A stretch of DNA of 8,105 nt from Calditrichota bacterium (GTDB taxonomy: Bacteria; Zhuqueibacterota; Zhuqueibacteria; Residuimicrobiales; Krinioviventaceae), in the NCBI GenBank assembly GCA_003818595.1, contig RPQV01000134.1, positions 1-8,105 on the forward strand. The letters run 5' to 3'. This document shows positions 6,650 through 8,105 of the stretch, one piece after another. A program made the translations under genes and the position numbers. How positions within the stretch are numbered: position 1 is the stretch's first letter; each line of letters begins with the position of its first letter. Below the pieces are notes generated by a model. The model was not told the DNA's origin, did not search any database, and worked only from the letters and a program-made list of their open reading frames with translations.

Positions 6650-6672
6650 CCATTTTAAATGAAATGGTTTTT
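6650..6672 (+). terminator. Weak terminator-like hairpin after the regulator
   Basis: CCATTT (6650-6655) and AAATGG (6662-6667) form a perfect 6-bp stem around a 6-base loop, followed at once by TTTTT. It lies 16 bases after the regulator stop. Only two of the six pairs are GC, so the stem is weak and termination would be partial at best. Confidence 0.35.
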
Positions 6673-6766
6673 GGAATAATTATGCGTTGTCAATTGTCAC
6701 ATTTGTAGTGCCAAAATCAATGAAATAGATGAAAATCGGTGCTTCGTCAATCGGAAAGGAAAAGAA

Positions 6767-8105
6767 ATGTTGTCCGACCTTGAAATCTCTCATAAAGCTG
6801 ACCTCAAACCAATTCAGGAAATTGCCGCTTCATTTGGAATAGCCAAGGTGGAGATCGAACCTTATGGGAGCGATATTGGAAAAATCAATCTTTCCATTTT
6901 GAAGAGAATCGATGATCGGCCGTTGGGCAAATATGTTCTCGTCACCGCAATTACTCCGACTCCATTAGGCGAAGGAAAGACCGTGACGACTATTGGATTG
7001 TCAATGGCATTAAATCGTATTGGCAAAAAAGCCGTATGCACCATTCGCCAACCTTCGATGGGGCCGACATTCGGAATTAAAGGGGGTGCTGCCGGTGGTG
7101 GATATTCGCAAGTGGTTCCGATGGATCGTTTTAATCTTCATTTTACCGGTGATGTGCATGCTGTCAGTTCAGCCCATAATTTGTTGGCTGCTTTTCTTGA
7201 TAATCATTTATATCATGGGAATGTGCTGGATATTGATCCCTACACGATTGGTTGGCCGAGAGTTATCGATATGAGCGATCGTCCTCTTCGGCAAGTGATG
7301 GTTGGTTTGGGAAGCAAATCCAATGCTCCATTACACGAATCCAAATGGGATATCACAGCCGCGAGCGAAGTGATGGCCGTTTTGGGATTGTCCCACAATC
7401 TTCATGATTTGCGTTCTCGGCTGGGACGGATAATCACTGCCTTTACCCAGGATGGTAAACCAGTTACTGCTGAAATGTTGAAAGCAGCAGGAGCGATGGC
7501 GGTTTTACTGAAAGAAGCGATTAAACCCAATCTCATACAAACGCTGGAGAACACTCCCGCGCTGGTGCATACCGGACCATTTGCCAATATTGCACACGGC
7601 AACAGTTCCATTCTCGCTGATAAAATTGGATTGCGGCTGGCTGATTTCGTGGTGACGGAAAGCGGTTTTGGTGCTGATATCGGGGCAGAGAAGTTTTTCA
7701 ACATCAAATGTCGTCAAATGGAGAAAACACCTGATGTCGCGGTTTTGGTCTGCACGATTCGAGCTCTGAAAATGCACAGCGGCAAGTTCAAAGTTGCTGC
7801 CGGCAAACCGCTCGATGTTGAATTGATCAAACCAGCTCCGGCCGTTGTCGAGGAGGGTCTGGGTAACCTGCTCAAACAAATTGAAAATGTTCAACTGCAT
7901 GGTATACCCGTAGTAGTGGCCATCAACCGCTTTGACACGGATTCGCAAGAAGAGCTGGAGCTGGTCAAAGCAGCAGCACTCAAAGCAGGTGCACAAGCAG
8001 CCGTCGAAAGCGAGCTTTGGGCAAGAGGCGGGGTGGGCGGCGAAGCGCTCGCTTGGGCTGTCATTGAGGCTGCCTCGAAACCTTCTCATTTTCAATATCT
8101 CTATG
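6767..8105 (+). CDS. fhs: Formate-tetrahydrofolate ligase (3' end cut by window edge)
   Basis: A cytoplasmic enzyme that joins formate to tetrahydrofolate using ATP, giving 10-formyl-THF for purine synthesis, formyl-methionine and one-carbon flux, and for the methyl branch of the Wood-Ljungdahl pathway where that exists. I translated 446 residues open to the window end; the family usually has about 555-600, so roughly 110 or more are missing. The nucleotide-binding loop is TPTPLGEGKT at 63-72, and the family signature GIKGGAAGGGY is at 103-113. TGDVHAVSSAHNLLAAFLDN and the IRALKMHSG segment are also recognisable; the latter usually reads RALKMHGG. GGAAAGGA ends 6 bases before the ATG at 6767, an excellent ribosome site. 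The 132-bp gap after the regulator, with a hairpin in it, suggests separate transcription. I found no convincing promoter there and no link to sulfate uptake. Confidence 0.97.
   Translation, partial: MLSDLEISHKADLKPIQEIAASFGIAKVEIEPYGSDIGKINLSILKRIDDRPLGKYVLVTAITPTPLGEGKTVTTIGLSMALNRIGKKAVCTIRQPSMGPTFGIKGGAAGGGYSQVVPMDRFNLHFTGDVHAVSSAHNLLAAFLDNHLYHGNVLDIDPYTIGWPRVIDMSDRPLRQVMVGLGSKSNAPLHESKWDITAASEVMAVLGLSHNLHDLRSRLGRIITAFTQDGKPVTAEMLKAAGAMAVLLKEAIKPNLIQTLENTPALVHTGPFANIAHGNSSILADKIGLRLADFVVTESGFGADIGAEKFFNIKCRQMEKTPDVAVLVCTIRALKMHSGKFKVAAGKPLDVELIKPAPAVVEEGLGNLLKQIENVQLHGIPVVVAINRFDTDSQEELELVKAAALKAGAQAAVESELWARGGVGGEALAWAVIEAASKPSHFQYLY

Noticed and set aside
6687..6700. Tandem TTGTCA hexamers (7-bp period) upstream of fhs, possible -35 or operator
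   Set aside because: No acceptable -10 box lies 16-18 bp beyond either copy, and a two-copy hexamer in a 132-bp gap may be chance.
6698..6713. Perfect TGGCAC (-24-like) on the minus strand between the regulator and fhs
   Set aside because: The -12 position reads ATGTG rather than TTGCW, and it points into the 3' end of the regulator, where no gene would use it.
7505..8095. 196-codon open frame opposite fhs
   Set aside because: It is antisense to a well-conserved fhs coding region, with no recognisable domain.

Overview
The window carries a sulfate-uptake operon with its probable dedicated regulator, followed by the 5' part of a one-carbon metabolism gene. The organism is a Gram-negative bacterium with an outer membrane: there is a beta-barrel porin and two proteins with Sec signal peptides. 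Moderate base composition and the gene mix do not fix the phylum. No mobile element, RNA gene or CRISPR array is visible.

Minus strand, 4878 down to 1: a Porin_O_P family outer-membrane channel, then the periplasmic sulfate-binding protein (sbp), the two inner-membrane permeases (cysT, cysW) and the ATPase (cysA, cut by the window start at residue 171). All five point the same way with short gaps (49, 69 and 90 bp), and cysW and cysA overlap by 4 bp, so they probably form one transcription unit. Together they describe a complete route for sulfate: outer-membrane pore, periplasmic capture, ATP-driven import.

Plus strand, 5090 onward: a 514-residue sigma54-dependent activator (GAF-like sensor, AAA+ domain with an intact GAFTGA loop, Fis-type DNA-binding tail) is divergent from the porin. 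The 211 bp between them look like an organised control region. There is a near-consensus sigma54 promoter reading towards the porin (4939-4954), a sigma70-type promoter reading towards the regulator (5007-5035), and two copies of AACTG-N8-GGYAGT set exactly 42 bp apart (5024 and 5066). Measured from the predicted porin start site the copies are centred near -105 and -147, as expected for activator sites. The first also covers the regulator's own -10 box. This suggests the regulator activates the sulfate operon and represses itself, an arrangement like that of pspF/pspA.

After the regulator comes a weak terminator-like hairpin, then fhs (formate-tetrahydrofolate ligase), which runs off the window end. 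Nothing seen ties fhs to the sulfate system.

The most interesting proposal is a sigma54-activator-controlled sulfate regulon that includes its own candidate outer-membrane sulfate channel. The regulatory sites are pattern-based inferences.
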